NCBI RefSeq assembly: GCF_002265875.1
Contig: NZ_NPFA01000003.1
Location: 62,001 to 126,000 of the forward strand
Direction: 5' to 3'
DNA: 64,000 bases
Origin: Marinococcus halophilus
Lineage (GTDB): Bacteria > Bacillota > Bacilli > Bacillales > Marinococcaceae
This document shows positions 32,478 through 42,090 of the stretch, piece by piece. Position 1 is the first letter of the stretch; every line of letters begins with the position of its first letter. The notes below the pieces were generated by a model that ran no database searches, had not been told where the DNA came from, and saw only the letters and a list, made by a program, of their open reading frames with translations. Both the position numbers and the translations under genes were made by a program.

Positions 32478-33767
32478 TTATTTTCGTTTACGGCGGCGGG
32501 ATGTTGTTTGGTCCGCCATTGCTTTTTTCTTATATCCCGGCTTCACTTTCTTCGGTTTTTTTACCGGCATAGCATCTGACGCAGGCGCAGGCTTTCGCTT
32601 CGTCTGCTTGGTCGCAAACAGCGGCTTGGATAGTTCAGTCCAGGCGCCTTTACGAAAGTCCATAAACGTAAAACGAATACCCTGCTTCTGAAGGGAAAGC
32701 ACAGCTTTCCGGTCTTCTTCCCCCATCAGAGTATACGATTCTCCTGTCAGCCCCGCCCGTCCAGCGCGACCCGTCCGGTGGATAAAGTATTCCAGCTCTT
32801 TCGGCAGACTGTAGTTAATAATATGCGAAATTCCGGGAATATCCATGCCCCGGGCAGCAAGGTCGGTAGCTACCAGGTACTGGACTTCGAGATTTTGAAT
32901 CCGTTTCATGACCTGCTTGCGCTGCCGTGAAGGCAGCCCGCCGTGCAGCACTTCTACCGGGTATTGCTTTTTAAACATTTCTCCAGCCAGTTCATCGGCT
33001 TCGTCCTTCGTGCTCGCAAATATAATGGCTAGAAACGGCTGCAGCCGGTCCACAAGCTCCATCGTCACATCGAGCCGGCTGCGGTGCCTAAGGGCGATGC
33101 CGTAATGAGTCATCTCCTTCGGTGTCGCATGCTCCGGCTTGACGTGTACATGCTTCGGATTATTCATATATTTGCGCAGAAAGGGCTGCAGGCTTTCCGG
33201 AACCGTAGCAGAAAATACCATCATCTGCAGATTGTCCGCCATTTTACCGGCCACCGGGTCAATCTCTTCCAGAAAGCCCATGTCAAGCATCTGGTCGGCT
33301 TCATCAATGACGAGCATGGTTGCTGTATGCACATTGATAACATTTTCTCCTACCATATCTTTCAACCGGCCCGGTGTTGCTACAATAATGTGAGGCGGGT
33401 TACGGAGCTGCTCCATTACCCTTGAGCGTTCCGTGCCTCCGGACACCTGCTTGGCACGTACCGAAGAAGTTTCGTCTTCATCTATAAGTTCCTTCAGCAC
33501 CCCGAAGATCTGGCCGGCAAGCTCACGTGTAGGCGCTGTAATGACTGCCTGTAATTCCGCTTTGGAGGTGTCGATCCTGCTCAAAATCGGGAGCAGGTAC
33601 GCTAGTGTCTTTCCAGACCCCGTCTGTGACTGGCCAATAACATCTTTTCCATTAATGGCAGACGGAATCAGCCGTTCCTGAATATCCGTTGGTTTTTGAA
33701 TTCGTTTTTTATCCAGCAGCTTGAGGGCATAAGCTGGAATGTTATATTGTTTAAAGCGGTTTTCCAC
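32478..33767 (-). CDS. cshB: DEAD-box RNA helicase CshB
   Basis: An ATP-dependent RNA helicase of the CshB group, linked to cold growth and RNA turnover. The 429-residue protein has the Q motif [12 protein letters not shown], motif [10 protein letters not shown], Ia [40 protein letters not shown] and [12 protein letters not shown]. The basic tail with [15 protein letters not shown] is almost the same as in B. subtilis CshB (YqfR). GTG at 33765-33767 follows TTAGGTG; another GTG three codons earlier is in frame. The gene lies upstream of nfo with 17 bases between. Confidence 0.92.
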   Translation of the reverse strand: MENRFKQYNIPAYALKLLDKKRIQKPTDIQERLIPSAINGKDVIGQSQTGSGKTLAYLLPILSRIDTSKAELQAVITAPTRELAGQIFGVLKELIDEDETSSVRAKQVSGGTERSRVMEQLRNPPHIIVATPGRLKDMVGENVINVHTATMLVIDEADQMLDMGFLEEIDPVAGKMADNLQMMVFSATVPESLQPFLRKYMNNPKHVHVKPEHATPKEMTHYGIALRHRSRLDVTMELVDRLQPFLAIIFASTKDEADELAGEMFKKQYPVEVLHGGLPSRQRKQVMKRIQNLEVQYLVATDLAARGMDIPGISHIINYSLPKELEYFIHRTGRAGRAGLTGESYTLMGEEDRKAVLSLQKQGIRFTFMDFRKGAWTELSKPLFATKQTKRKPAPASDAMPVKKPKKVKPGYKKKAMADQTTSRRRKRK

Positions 33768-33906
33768 GCTATTCACCTAACTCTCTTTTCATTTACGCAT
33801 TTTTTGCATCTCCATATTTTATCATAGTTAAAATAGAAACCATAGCTTCTCCTCTGCTTCTGTTCACAAAATATTAAAGGAATGGTATTTGGCCAGCTGT
33901 CCTTTC

Positions 33907-33935
33907 TTTTCAACCAGACGCTTAGGTAGTATAAT
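33907..33935 (+). promoter_or_regulatory. candidate promoter of ispH
   Basis: TTTTCA (33907-33912), 17-base spacer, TATAAT (33930-33935). It lies about 90 bases before the ispH start in the 258-base gap between the divergent genes cshB and ispH, which otherwise shows nothing nameable. Confidence 0.5.
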
Positions 33936-34025
33936 GAATCCAGAATCGTTTTATATGACTGCATACGTAAAGTCAGCGCGTACACGCAAGACCTCACGGT
34001 TCAAATTATGAAACAGGAGGCCTTT

Positions 34026-34970
34026 ATGGAAGTAACGAAAATTTCACCACGGGGATACTGCTACGGCGTTGTTGATGCGATGGTAATGGCGAAGAAAGCC
34101 GCCGGCAACCAGGAGCTCCCACGCCCCATCTATATTTTAGGCATGATCGTACACAATAAACACGTGACTGACGCGTTTGAGGAAGAAGGCGTTATTTCTC
34201 TCGACGGACCCAACCGGCTTGAAATACTCCGCCAGGTGGACAAAGGCACGGTCGTCTTTACGGCTCACGGCGTTTCGCCGGAAGTCCGCGAGCTCGCCGA
34301 AGAAAAAGGACTGACGACTATTGACGCTACCTGCCCGGACGTTACCGTGACGCACGACTTAATACGGGAAAAACGGGACCAGGGCTATGAATTTATCTAT
34401 GTCGGCAAAAAGGGGCATCCGGAGCCGGAAGGCGCTGTCGGTGTCGCTCCGGACATCGTACATTTAGTAGAAACACTCGATGATCTTGAGAGCTTAAATA
34501 TCCAGTCGGAACGGATTATTATGACCAACCAGACGACGATGAGTCAATGGGATGTTTCCGACATTATGGACCGGGCGAGAGAAATTTACCCGCACGCAGA
34601 GGTTCATAACGAAATCTGTAATGCCACTCAGGTACGCCAGGAAGCGGTAGCTGAGCAGGCAAAGGATGTGGATCTTGTGCTCGTTGTCGGCGATCCGAAA
34701 AGCAACAACTCCAACCGGCTTGCCCAGGTCTCGGAGCAGGTTGCAGGAACCACTGCGTACCGGATCAGCAACTTGGCCGAGCTGGATTTAAGCTGGCTTG
34801 AAAATGTCAATTCTGTCGGGGTTACAGCAGGCGCTTCCACACCGACGCTAATCACAAAGGAAGTCATTTTGTTTATCGACCAGTACGACCCTAATGATTC
34901 GTCTACGTGGGACACCGAATCCCGGATCGATAAATCAAAAATTCTTCCAAAAGTTAAAGCAAAATCATAA
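34026..34970 (+). CDS. ispH: 4-hydroxy-3-methylbut-2-enyl diphosphate reductase IspH
   Basis: IspH makes IPP and DMAPP in the last step of the MEP pathway with a 4Fe-4S cluster. The 314-residue protein shows the three cluster cysteines in [15 protein letters not shown] and [27 protein letters not shown] and [12 protein letters not shown] are also present. ATG at 34026 is selected because CAGGAGG lies six bases upstream, inside a longer in-frame extension that starts at 34008. It is monocistronic, with a strong terminator. Confidence 0.95.
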   Translation: MEVTKISPRGYCYGVVDAMVMAKKAAGNQELPRPIYILGMIVHNKHVTDAFEEEGVISLDGPNRLEILRQVDKGTVVFTAHGVSPEVRELAEEKGLTTIDATCPDVTVTHDLIREKRDQGYEFIYVGKKGHPEPEGAVGVAPDIVHLVETLDDLESLNIQSERIIMTNQTTMSQWDVSDIMDRAREIYPHAEVHNEICNATQVRQEAVAEQAKDVDLVLVVGDPKSNNSNRLAQVSEQVAGTTAYRISNLAELDLSWLENVNSVGVTAGASTPTLITKEVILFIDQYDPNDSSTWDTESRIDKSKILPKVKAKS

Positions 34971-35003
34971 AAAAATTCCTCCGTTAAAAGCGGAGGAATT
35001 TTT
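34971..35003. terminator. bidirectional terminator between ispH and yqfO
   Basis: AAAAATTCCTCCG, a seven-base loop and CGGAGGAATTTTT form a 13-bp hairpin with A/T flanks on both sides, between the convergent genes ispH and the Nif3 family gene. Confidence 0.9.
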
Positions 35004-35006
35004 CTG

Positions 35007-36116
35007 TTACGCCAACCGGAATGGCTCAGTGGACAGATCAGAAGCGACCCATTCGACCTGCAGCAGACCCTGGCTGCGGCTTTGCATTTCCTTCTGAACG
35101 CCCTTTTTCATGATTTTCTCCACATGATGGCCGGGATCGATCATCGTAAGACCGTCCATAGCTGCATCCTGGGCTGTATGGAAATAAATATCGCCCGTGA
35201 TGTACACATCTGCCTGCTTGGAAAGCGCCTGCTGCCAGTACTTGTTGCCGTCGCCTCCAAGCAGTGCCACGCGTTTAATCCGGTCGGTTTTTCCGTCCAC
35301 CACCCGGACAAACGGCACATCATAGCTCTTTTTCACCTGTTCCACAAATGCGTCAAGCGTCATTTCCTCTGGGAGTTCTCCAACCCTGCCTAATCCGTAA
35401 GGCTCTCCTGGGAGGGCAAGCGGGTACAGATCATACGCCGGCTCTTCATATGGATGAGCGGCAGTTAAAGCGGCTTCCACTTTTTTCCGGAGGGAGTGCG
35501 GCACAACCGTTTCCATCCGTTTTTCGTCTGCAAATTCCATTTTTCCCTGCTCACCCAGAAAGGGGTCGGTGCCGTCTCCGGGGATAAACGTTCCGGTCCC
35601 TGAGGCAGAAAACGTGCAATGGCTGTATTCACCGATATAACCGGCGCCCGCGTCTCCCACTGCCTGCCGTACTTCTTCAGCGTGGGATTCCGGCACAAAA
35701 GCCACCAGCTTGTACAGCTGATCTTCACCAGTTGGAGCCAGCACTTCTGTATTCGTTAAACCGAGTGCTTCTGCCATCATGTCATTCACTCCCCCCGGAG
35801 CTATGTCCAGGTTTGTATGAGCGGCATAGACAGTTAAATCATGCTTAATACACTTTTCAATTACCGGTCCCTGCCCGTTCGCCACGTCAAGCGACTTTAT
35901 CGGGCGGAACAGGAGCGGGTGGTGGGCAATGATTAGCTCTGCTCCGTTTTTGACCGCTTCATCCACTACTTCTTCGGTCACATCAAGGGTCGTAAGTACT
36001 TTTGTTACCGGCTGGTTCCAATCCCCGATCATCAGCCCTACCCGGTCCCCTTCCACAGCCAGCGATGGCGGCGCCCACTCTTCAAACAACCGGATAACGT
36101 CACGTACAGTATTCAT
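35007..36116 (-). CDS. yqfO: Nif3-like dinuclear metal centre protein (YqfO)
   Basis: A 369-residue member of the Nif3/DUF34 family, sometimes named GTP cyclohydrolase 1 type 2 homologue, with no proven reaction in bacteria. Metal ligands are seen in IIAHHPLLFRP, AAHTNLDIAPGGVND and the C-terminal TMIDPGHHVEK. The central insert of about 100 residues (residues about 130-235, PII-like YqfO domain) is present, as in Bacillus. The start overlaps the trmK stop by four bases (ATGA). YqfO is encoded with trmK in B. subtilis too. Confidence 0.92.
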   Translation of the reverse strand: MNTVRDVIRLFEEWAPPSLAVEGDRVGLMIGDWNQPVTKVLTTLDVTEEVVDEAVKNGAELIIAHHPLLFRPIKSLDVANGQGPVIEKCIKHDLTVYAAHTNLDIAPGGVNDMMAEALGLTNTEVLAPTGEDQLYKLVAFVPESHAEEVRQAVGDAGAGYIGEYSHCTFSASGTGTFIPGDGTDPFLGEQGKMEFADEKRMETVVPHSLRKKVEAALTAAHPYEEPAYDLYPLALPGEPYGLGRVGELPEEMTLDAFVEQVKKSYDVPFVRVVDGKTDRIKRVALLGGDGNKYWQQALSKQADVYITGDIYFHTAQDAAMDGLTMIDPGHHVEKIMKKGVQKEMQSRSQGLLQVEWVASDLSTEPFRLA

Positions 36117-36832
36117 GCAATAACCTCCTCAACCCATGCAATGTATTGGCTTAATTCTTGTTTCTTTGCCGTGATTTTTTCTGTCGGAACGGCGTTTGTC
36201 AACTGGTGCAAAATCTGCTGCCAGTTATCTTTTTCCCTCATCCATTTCTCCTTAAAAGCATTGTTTCTTTCTTCAAGCAGGTAAGGCCCGAACAGCAGCT
36301 GCTTTTCAAGCGGTTCTCCGCACTCTTGGTACGGCGCTTCTGCTTCTCCAGGTACAGCCGTCAGTACTTCGTATACGTGGCGCTCCTCCTTCAGGATTCG
36401 CTCGCCTGTAAGCTTCCAGCCGTTATCAAGCAGCCATTTGCGGACGCGGACCGCCGAAACGTTGGGCTGAAGAACCAGCTTCTGTACAAAATGAAGCTTT
36501 ATCTTCCCCTGTTCTAAAATATCAGCGATCAGTGTGCCACCCATTCCGGCGATAACGACCGTATCAACCGCGTCTTTTTTAGTTAAGACAGCAAGACCGC
36601 TGCCCAGGCGGATATCGATTTTATCAGTCAGTCCGCAGGAAGCAATGTAGTCCGACGCAGCCTGGAGCGGTCCCGCATTTACATCTGCCGCCACCGCACG
36701 CTCCGCCTTGCGGTGCGCCACTGCTTCCACCGGGACAAGCCCGTGATCCGTGCCTATATCTGCGACTACCGCCCCCGGGTCGATTTGTTCAGCGATGAGT
36801 GCCAGTCTATCCGGCAATACAGATTTCTTCAT
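36113..36832 (-). CDS. trmK: tRNA adenine-22 N1-methyltransferase TrmK
   Basis: TrmK puts m1A22 on tRNA using S-adenosylmethionine. The 239-residue protein has a Rossmann SAM-binding N-terminal domain (VADIGTDHGLVPVEA, then NAGPLQAA) and VVIAGMGGTLIADIL. QPNVSAVRVRKWLLDNGW and a C-terminal coiled-coil region follow. It is cotranslated with yqfO. The cytochrome gene cccA that sits between trmK and sigA in B. subtilis is absent. Confidence 0.92.
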   Translation of the reverse strand: MKKSVLPDRLALIAEQIDPGAVVADIGTDHGLVPVEAVAHRKAERAVAADVNAGPLQAASDYIASCGLTDKIDIRLGSGLAVLTKKDAVDTVVIAGMGGTLIADILEQGKIKLHFVQKLVLQPNVSAVRVRKWLLDNGWKLTGERILKEERHVYEVLTAVPGEAEAPYQECGEPLEKQLLFGPYLLEERNNAFKEKWMREKDNWQQILHQLTNAVPTEKITAKKQELSQYIAWVEEVIA

Positions 36833-36854
36833 GTTTTCCTCTCTCTTCTATGTA

Positions 36855-36899
36855 AAATAAAAAAGGGACACCTGCTTATTGGAAGCATGCGTCCCCTTG
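36855..36899 (-). terminator. terminator of the dnaG-sigA operon
   Basis: A minus-strand hairpin with stems GGGGAC/GTCCC and TGCTT/AAGCA is followed by a T-run (TTTTTTATTTTA). It lies between sigA and trmK. Confidence 0.75.
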
Positions 36900-36916
36900 T
36901 ATCTATAATGAATTCA

Positions 36917-38032
36917 TTAGTCCATGAAATCTTTTAATCGCTTGCTGCGGCTAGGGTGACGAAGCTTTCTTAACGCCTTGGCCTCGATCTGGCGAATACG
37001 TTCTCTTGTTACGCCAAACACTTTGCCCACTTCTTCGAGCGTACGGGTGCGCCCGTCATCAAGACCAAACCGGAGACGAAGAACATTTTCTTCACGGTCC
37101 GTAAGCGTATCAAGCACGTCTTCAAGCTGCTCTTTCAGCAATTCATAGGCGGCTGCATCCGAAGGCGCCATTGCTTCCTGGTCTTCAATAAAGTCACCAA
37201 GATGGGAATCATCTTCTTCACCGATCGGAGTTTCCAGCGACACCGGCTCCTGGGCAATTTTGAGAATTTCCCTGACTTTATCCGGAGTCAGGTCCATTTC
37301 TTTGGCAACTTCTTCCGGAAGCGGCTCCCGGCCGAGATCCTGCAGCAGCTGGCGCTGCACGCGGATTAATTTATTGATCGTTTCCACCATGTGCACCGGA
37401 ATACGGATGGTTCTCGCCTGGTCGGCAATAGCACGGGTGATTGCCTGACGGATCCACCACGTAGCGTACGTACTGAATTTAAATCCTTTGCTGTGGTCAA
37501 ATTTCTCCACCGCTTTAATCAGGCCCATGTTGCCTTCCTGGATTAAGTCGAGAAAGAGCATGCCGCGCCCGACATAACGTTTTGCGATAGAGACCACCAA
37601 ACGAAGGTTGGCTTCTGCAAGACGGCGTTTTGCTTCTTCATCGCCTTCTTCGATTTTAGTCGCAAGATTAATTTCTTCTTCCGCAGAAAGAAGTGGCACG
37701 CGGCCAATTTCTTTTAAATACATGCGGACTGGATCGTTAATTTTAATGCCTGGAGGGACGCTTAAATCATTCAAGTCGAGAGATTCTTCTTTTTCTACCT
37801 GTTCCATGCTCGGAACTTCTTCTCCCTCGTTGATAATATCAACGCCTTGTTCACCAAGGTATTCAAAAAACTCATCCATTTGCTCAGAATCCTGGTCGTA
37901 ACTGGAGAGTTTTTCTGTTATTTCTGCGTACGTTAATGTTCCACGTTTTTTGCCCGTTTCGAGCAATTGTTCTTTTACCTGATCGACCGACATTTCACCT
38001 TCCGCCAGCGGACGGCTTGGTTTTTCCGCCAT
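36917..38032 (-). CDS. sigA: primary sigma factor SigA (RpoD)
   Basis: This is the main sigma factor for vegetative promoters. The 371-residue protein has region 1.1 at the N terminus, region 1.2 ([16 protein letters not shown]) and region 2 ([35 protein letters not shown]). Region 3 and region 4.2, the helix-turn-helix [22 protein letters not shown], follow. The length equals B. subtilis SigA. GGAGGGAGA precedes ATG 38030-38032. It follows dnaG, from which it is probably cotranscribed, and the 222-base gap likely holds another promoter. Confidence 0.97.
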   Translation of the reverse strand: MAEKPSRPLAEGEMSVDQVKEQLLETGKKRGTLTYAEITEKLSSYDQDSEQMDEFFEYLGEQGVDIINEGEEVPSMEQVEKEESLDLNDLSVPPGIKINDPVRMYLKEIGRVPLLSAEEEINLATKIEEGDEEAKRRLAEANLRLVVSIAKRYVGRGMLFLDLIQEGNMGLIKAVEKFDHSKGFKFSTYATWWIRQAITRAIADQARTIRIPVHMVETINKLIRVQRQLLQDLGREPLPEEVAKEMDLTPDKVREILKIAQEPVSLETPIGEEDDSHLGDFIEDQEAMAPSDAAAYELLKEQLEDVLDTLTDREENVLRLRFGLDDGRTRTLEEVGKVFGVTRERIRQIEAKALRKLRHPSRSKRLKDFMD

Positions 38033-38166
38033 TCGATCTCCCTCCTTCCAAGCTTCACACCTTGAATCCTACCCTGTCTCTTTACATGCCCGCAATTGTC
38101 TGTGCCGACGATTTCTTTTCCTGGTATTTTCTTAGCTGGTTGAAAGGACGGCAGGCACATAGAAAG

Positions 38167-38191
38167 AGCGTGCACATCAAACTGGCACGCT
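38167..38191 (-). terminator. hairpin in the dnaG-sigA gap
   Basis: On the minus strand AGCGTGC and GCACGCT pair across an 11-base loop, followed by CTTTCT. It could be a weak terminator or attenuator between dnaG and sigA. The gap 38033-38254 holds no gene; the minus-strand TATGAT near 38205 upstream of the hairpin is a weak promoter candidate. Confidence 0.4.
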
Positions 38192-38254
38192 TTTCTACTA
38201 TCGTGATCATATCTTATCAACCACAAAGGAAAAGCGCAAGCAAATTGCTTCAGG

Positions 38255-40078
38255 CTAGTTTTTCTTCAGCTGCATCATCAATTCCATAATTCTCGCACCC
38301 AGCTTTTGGGCTGCTTCTGAATCACGACTTCTTTCAGCGTCTTTAAGCTGTTTCTGCCTTTGCAGTAATTCTTCCCGTTTTGGTCGAATTTTAATCTGTT
38401 CAACATAGTCAGACATTTCATTATCTGATATTTCTGTTGGAATGTCAAGATGCGCCAGCTCAGATACAAGATTTATAAGTTCCTGCTCTTCGACGTATTC
38501 CATAAAGCGACTTACGTCCGGCTCATGCTCATCGTCATAATAAGCATATAAATAAGCCGCAAGCGCTGTATGGGCATCAATGTTAAATTCTCCCCCAATG
38601 CGCTCCTTAACCTCCTCAGCTATTTCCCGGTTCTGAAGCATAAATGCAAGGAGCGTCCGTTCAGCATTTTCGTAGGCTGAGCGCATCGATACCTGCTTTT
38701 TCGGAAGCGCCCCGCTTCTCCATCTTTTACCGGCTTCAGAAGCAGACGGAGCCCTAGCAGCCTTTTCTTTCTGATCTTCTTTCTGGACTTTGCGCTCTTC
38801 CTCCCGGAGTGCATCCATCGACAGATCAAATTCTTCTGCCAGCTGCTTCATGTAAAATTCACGTTCCACAGCACTGCTGATTACAGATGTTTCCCGGAGT
38901 ACTTCTTCGATATAGGCAAGCCGGTCTCCTTCATTTTGAAGGTTTTTATTTTCACGAAGCTCCTGAACCTTAAAGGACATGAAAGGGACAGCCCGTTCCG
39001 CCAGCTGCTTTCTGAATGCTTCGGGGCCCCGGGCCTGGATAAAATCGTCCGGATCCATCTGTTCAGGAAACAGCGCTACCCGGACGTCAACGCCCTGGTT
39101 TACAAGAGTATCCCCGGTTTTCCAGGCAGCTGCCCGACCTGCATTATCACCGTCATAAGCAATTACAGCCTTGTCTGTCGCTTTTCGGATCTGCTCGGCC
39201 TGTCGTTTGGAAAAAGCTGTGCCAAGGCCCGCTACTCCATTCTTCACTCCAGCTTTCCAGGCGGCGATAACGTCCATGTAGCCTTCAAAGAGGACAGCTT
39301 CGTCCTGTTTGCGAATTGCCTGGCGCGCTTTGGGGAATGCATATAGCGTTTCGTGTTTTAAAAAGATGGGCGTTTCCGGGCTGTTTAAGTATTTCGGCTT
39401 TCCTTCCCCAAGTGCACGGCCTCCGAAGGCAACAGCCTGCCCGCGCTGATTATGAATAGGAAACATGACCCGCCCTCGAAAGCGGTCGTACCGTTGCCAC
39501 GTGGATTCCTGGCGGAGAATCAGGCCGGCCTCTTCCATTTCTTCAAGGTCGTATTCCCTTTTTTCAAGCAGCTGCACAAGCATGTCATTCCGCTCCGGCG
39601 CATAGCCGAGCTGAAATTCTTCAATAATCTCTTCACTGATACCCCGGGCTGTTAAGTAATCATACGCTTCTTTTCCCTGTTCTGTATTCATCAGCAAGTG
39701 ATGATAAAACTTGGCTGCCATTTGATGCGCTTCTTTTTTGGATTGATGCTGTTCCCGTTCGCCAGGATATTGATCTTCGAGTTCAGGCAGATCCACATTT
39801 GTTTTAGCTGCGAGAGACTGAATGGCTTCCACAAACGTCAGGCCGTCATGCTCCATCAAAAAAGAAATGGCGTTGCCACCCGCTCCGCAGCCAAAGCAGT
39901 GATACAACTGCCGTTCCGGCGAGACGGAAAATGACGGAGTATTTTCCCCGTGAAAAGGACACAGGCCAAGGTAGTGTTTGCCCTGCTTCTTTAACTGGAC
40001 GTAATCATTGATAACTTCTACGATATCTACCTTTTCCCGCACCTCAGCAACTTTTTCTTCCGGAATAAACGCTGCCAA
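38255..40078 (-). CDS. dnaG: DNA primase DnaG
   Basis: DnaG makes RNA primers at the replication fork. The 607-residue protein has the N-terminal zinc finger (LCPFHGENTPSF and HCFGCGAGGN), the TOPRIM core with FEGYMDVIAA and AYDGDNAGR, and a C-terminal DnaB-binding helical domain. The likely start is TTG at 40076-40078, preceded by GGGAGGAAGC. It precedes sigA, as in nearly all Bacillaceae. Confidence 0.96.
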   Translation of the reverse strand: MAAFIPEEKVAEVREKVDIVEVINDYVQLKKQGKHYLGLCPFHGENTPSFSVSPERQLYHCFGCGAGGNAISFLMEHDGLTFVEAIQSLAAKTNVDLPELEDQYPGEREQHQSKKEAHQMAAKFYHHLLMNTEQGKEAYDYLTARGISEEIIEEFQLGYAPERNDMLVQLLEKREYDLEEMEEAGLILRQESTWQRYDRFRGRVMFPIHNQRGQAVAFGGRALGEGKPKYLNSPETPIFLKHETLYAFPKARQAIRKQDEAVLFEGYMDVIAAWKAGVKNGVAGLGTAFSKRQAEQIRKATDKAVIAYDGDNAGRAAAWKTGDTLVNQGVDVRVALFPEQMDPDDFIQARGPEAFRKQLAERAVPFMSFKVQELRENKNLQNEGDRLAYIEEVLRETSVISSAVEREFYMKQLAEEFDLSMDALREEERKVQKEDQKEKAARAPSASEAGKRWRSGALPKKQVSMRSAYENAERTLLAFMLQNREIAEEVKERIGGEFNIDAHTALAAYLYAYYDDEHEPDVSRFMEYVEEQELINLVSELAHLDIPTEISDNEMSDYVEQIKIRPKREELLQRQKQLKDAERSRDSEAAQKLGARIMELMMQLKKN

Positions 40079-40102
40079 TTTGCTTCCTCCCTGATGAGCC
40101 TA

Positions 40103-40570
40103 TTACCATTTGGACGCACTATCGCCTGTTTCAAAAACCTTCAGGCCTTCAAAAAACCGTTGGCGCTCTTCGGGCGATATTGCTTTAGGCCCTTTAACTC
40201 TTTGCTTTCCCTGTTTAGCCAACACGCCGGCATACCGGCCGGCAAGCAGCCATTCTTCGTCGCCTTTTTTCCAGCGTTTCCCCCGGAAGGAGAGCACTGA
40301 CGCTCCCTTCTCAAGGGCGATTGCTGCCAGGCCGTGGTCGTCGGCAATAACCAGGTCGCCGGCAGAGACATGATTCCAAATGTACATGTCCGCTGCTTCG
40401 GGTTCGTTTTCTACCATTACGGTCTCTGCTTCATACATTTTATTTGATGCGTGGGCACTGCTCGCCACAAAAACGATTGCCATGTTTTTATCTGCGCCCC
40501 ACGTATCGATCGTTTCTTTGTGCGGGCATGCATCAGCGTCCACATACACTGTGGGTTCCTTTTTCGTCAT
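40103..40570 (-). CDS. YaiI/YqxD family protein (UPF0178)
   Basis: A 155-residue cytoplasmic protein of the UPF0178 family with a PIN-like fold. Its start, VYVDADACPHKETI, and the conserved DLVIADDHGLAAIALEKGA and GKRW are typical. The acid residues suggest nuclease-like metal binding, but the function is not known. It lies between yqfL and dnaG, as yqxD does in B. subtilis. GGAGAG precedes ATG 40568-40570. Confidence 0.9.
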   Translation of the reverse strand: MTKKEPTVYVDADACPHKETIDTWGADKNMAIVFVASSAHASNKMYEAETVMVENEPEAADMYIWNHVSAGDLVIADDHGLAAIALEKGASVLSFRGKRWKKGDEEWLLAGRYAGVLAKQGKQRVKGPKAISPEERQRFFEGLKVFETGDSASKW

Positions 40571-40582
40571 GTTGAGTCTCTC

Positions 40583-41398
40583 CTAGCGCTGCTGAAACAT
40601 ATTGGAGATGATATTAGCTGTCTCTTCCACAGCTTTATTGGATACATCAATGACCGTACAGCCGATCTTGTTCATCAGCTCTTCCGAGTAGTCAAGCTCT
40701 TCCTGGATACGCTCCATGCTCGCATAATTTGCTTCCGGCCTCAGTCCAAGGGCTTTCAGGCGTTCTGAACGAATACGGTTCAATTTATCAGCGCTGATCC
40801 GCAGGCCGATACATTTCTCACTTGGAATGTTAAACAATTCCTCCGGCGGGTCCACTTCCGGTACAAGCGGCACATTCGCCACCTTCAGGCGCTTATGGGC
40901 CAGATACTGGGAAAGCGGCGTTTTCGAAGTTCGCGATACGCCGATCAGCACAATGTCCGCCCGGACGATGCCCCGCGGGTCCCGGCCGTCATCGTATTTA
41001 ACCGCAAACTCAATCGCCTCCACCTTACGGAAGTAGTCTTCATCCAAACGATATACGAGCCCAGGTTCATATCTTGGCTGCTGGTTCGTGAGGGTCACCA
41101 TTTTATCGAGCACCGGCCCCATAATATCAACAGTATCTACGCCAGCCTTCTCCGCACGTTCCCGAAGGTACTGATTGATTTCTGGAATTACTAGCGTAAA
41201 GGCAATCATCGCCTTGGCTTCCTTGGCGAGCTGGATGACCTCTTCAACCGTGCCTTCATCTTCAACGTACGGGATGCGGCGCACCTCCATCCCGTCTTCC
41301 CCAAACTGACTCGCAGCAGCTTTTACTACTAGTTCAGCTGTTTCTCCTACCGAATCGGACACTACGTACACTACTGGACGCTCTTGTTTTGTGGTCAT
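40583..41398 (-). CDS. yqfL: pyruvate, phosphate dikinase regulatory protein (YqfL)
   Basis: A bifunctional ADP-dependent kinase/phosphotransferase family (DUF299) that in some species switches PPDK on and off. The 271-residue protein has [23 protein letters not shown], the P-loop-like [16 protein letters not shown] and RLEVAN-like [14 protein letters not shown]. In B. subtilis YqfL modulates CcpN activity and is encoded directly after ccpN, as here. GGGGAGG precedes ATG 41396-41398. Confidence 0.92.
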   Translation of the reverse strand: MTTKQERPVVYVVSDSVGETAELVVKAAASQFGEDGMEVRRIPYVEDEGTVEEVIQLAKEAKAMIAFTLVIPEINQYLRERAEKAGVDTVDIMGPVLDKMVTLTNQQPRYEPGLVYRLDEDYFRKVEAIEFAVKYDDGRDPRGIVRADIVLIGVSRTSKTPLSQYLAHKRLKVANVPLVPEVDPPEELFNIPSEKCIGLRISADKLNRIRSERLKALGLRPEANYASMERIQEELDYSEELMNKIGCTVIDVSNKAVEETANIISNMFQQR

Positions 41399-41413
41399 GT
41401 CTGCCTCCCCGGG

Positions 41414-42049
41414 TTAAAATAATTGATTATTGGCCAGATCCACCAATACTTTGGTTATATTCGTTTTTGTGACCCTGCCGACCACTTCATACTTTTCACC
41501 GCCGGCATCTTTTACGACCGGAAGCGCGTCAATCTGGCGTTCAATCAGCTTGGTGGCCGCGTAAACCACCAGATCTTCTTTTTTACAAACTGTGATATTG
41601 GGCATCCTTGTCATTATAATACTTACCGGGATAGCTTCTGTATCCTGGCGGCCAAGACTAGCCCGCAGCAGGTCTTTTCTTGAAAGGACGCCGGCCAGGT
41701 GGCTTTGTTTATCCACTACAAAGAGGGTACCGACATCTTCAAGGAACATAGTGCATATGGCATCGTACACGCTATCCGATTCTGAAACGACCACCGCAAT
41801 CGACTGATAATGTTTAACGGTCAGTTTGTGCAGCTGATTATTCAGTTCTTCCGTATCCGTTTTTCCGGTGTAATAATACCCTACTCTTGGTCTTGCTTCT
41901 AAAAACCCTGACATTGTGAGAATAGCCAGATCGGGTCGCAGCGTAGCTCTCGTAAGTGAGAGTCTGTCTGCGATATGCTCCCCGGTGATTGGCCCGTTGT
42001 CTTTAACAATCTGCAGGATGGTTTCCTGACGCTCTGTTAATTCGATAAT
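41414..42049 (-). CDS. ccpN: CcpN, repressor of gluconeogenic genes, with an ATT start codon
   Basis: CcpN represses gapB and pckA on glucose. The 211-residue protein has a winged-helix N terminus (RQETILQIVKDNGPITGEH, LSLTRATLRPDLAILTMSGF) and two CBS domains (VYDAICTMFLEDVGTLFVVD; RQIDALPVV). The sequence matches B. subtilis CcpN from its fourth residue on. In this frame a TGA stop lies five codons before ATT (42047-42049), and no ATG, GTG or TTG occurs before residue 46 (MSGF), which is inside the DNA-binding domain. GGTGGGG sits about five bases before ATT, so ATT (or the ATC after it) is the best start. A sequencing error is the alternative. Confidence 0.85.
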   Translation of the reverse strand: MIELTERQETILQIVKDNGPITGEHIADRLSLTRATLRPDLAILTMSGFLEARPRVGYYYTGKTDTEELNNQLHKLTVKHYQSIAVVVSESDSVYDAICTMFLEDVGTLFVVDKQSHLAGVLSRKDLLRASLGRQDTEAIPVSIIMTRMPNITVCKKEDLVVYAATKLIERQIDALPVVKDAGGEKYEVVGRVTKTNITKVLVDLANNQLF

Positions 42050-42090
42050 GACTCCCCACCTTCATCGGCGCTTCGCACGGAGGCACTGTT

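Noticed and set aside
36117-36517. Plus-strand open frames opposite trmK
   Set aside because: They are shadows of trmK, without ribosome sites or domains.
41414-41914. ccpN starting at the first ATG (166 codons)
   Set aside because: This would delete most of the winged-helix DNA-binding domain, although the DNA still encodes it perfectly upstream in the same frame.
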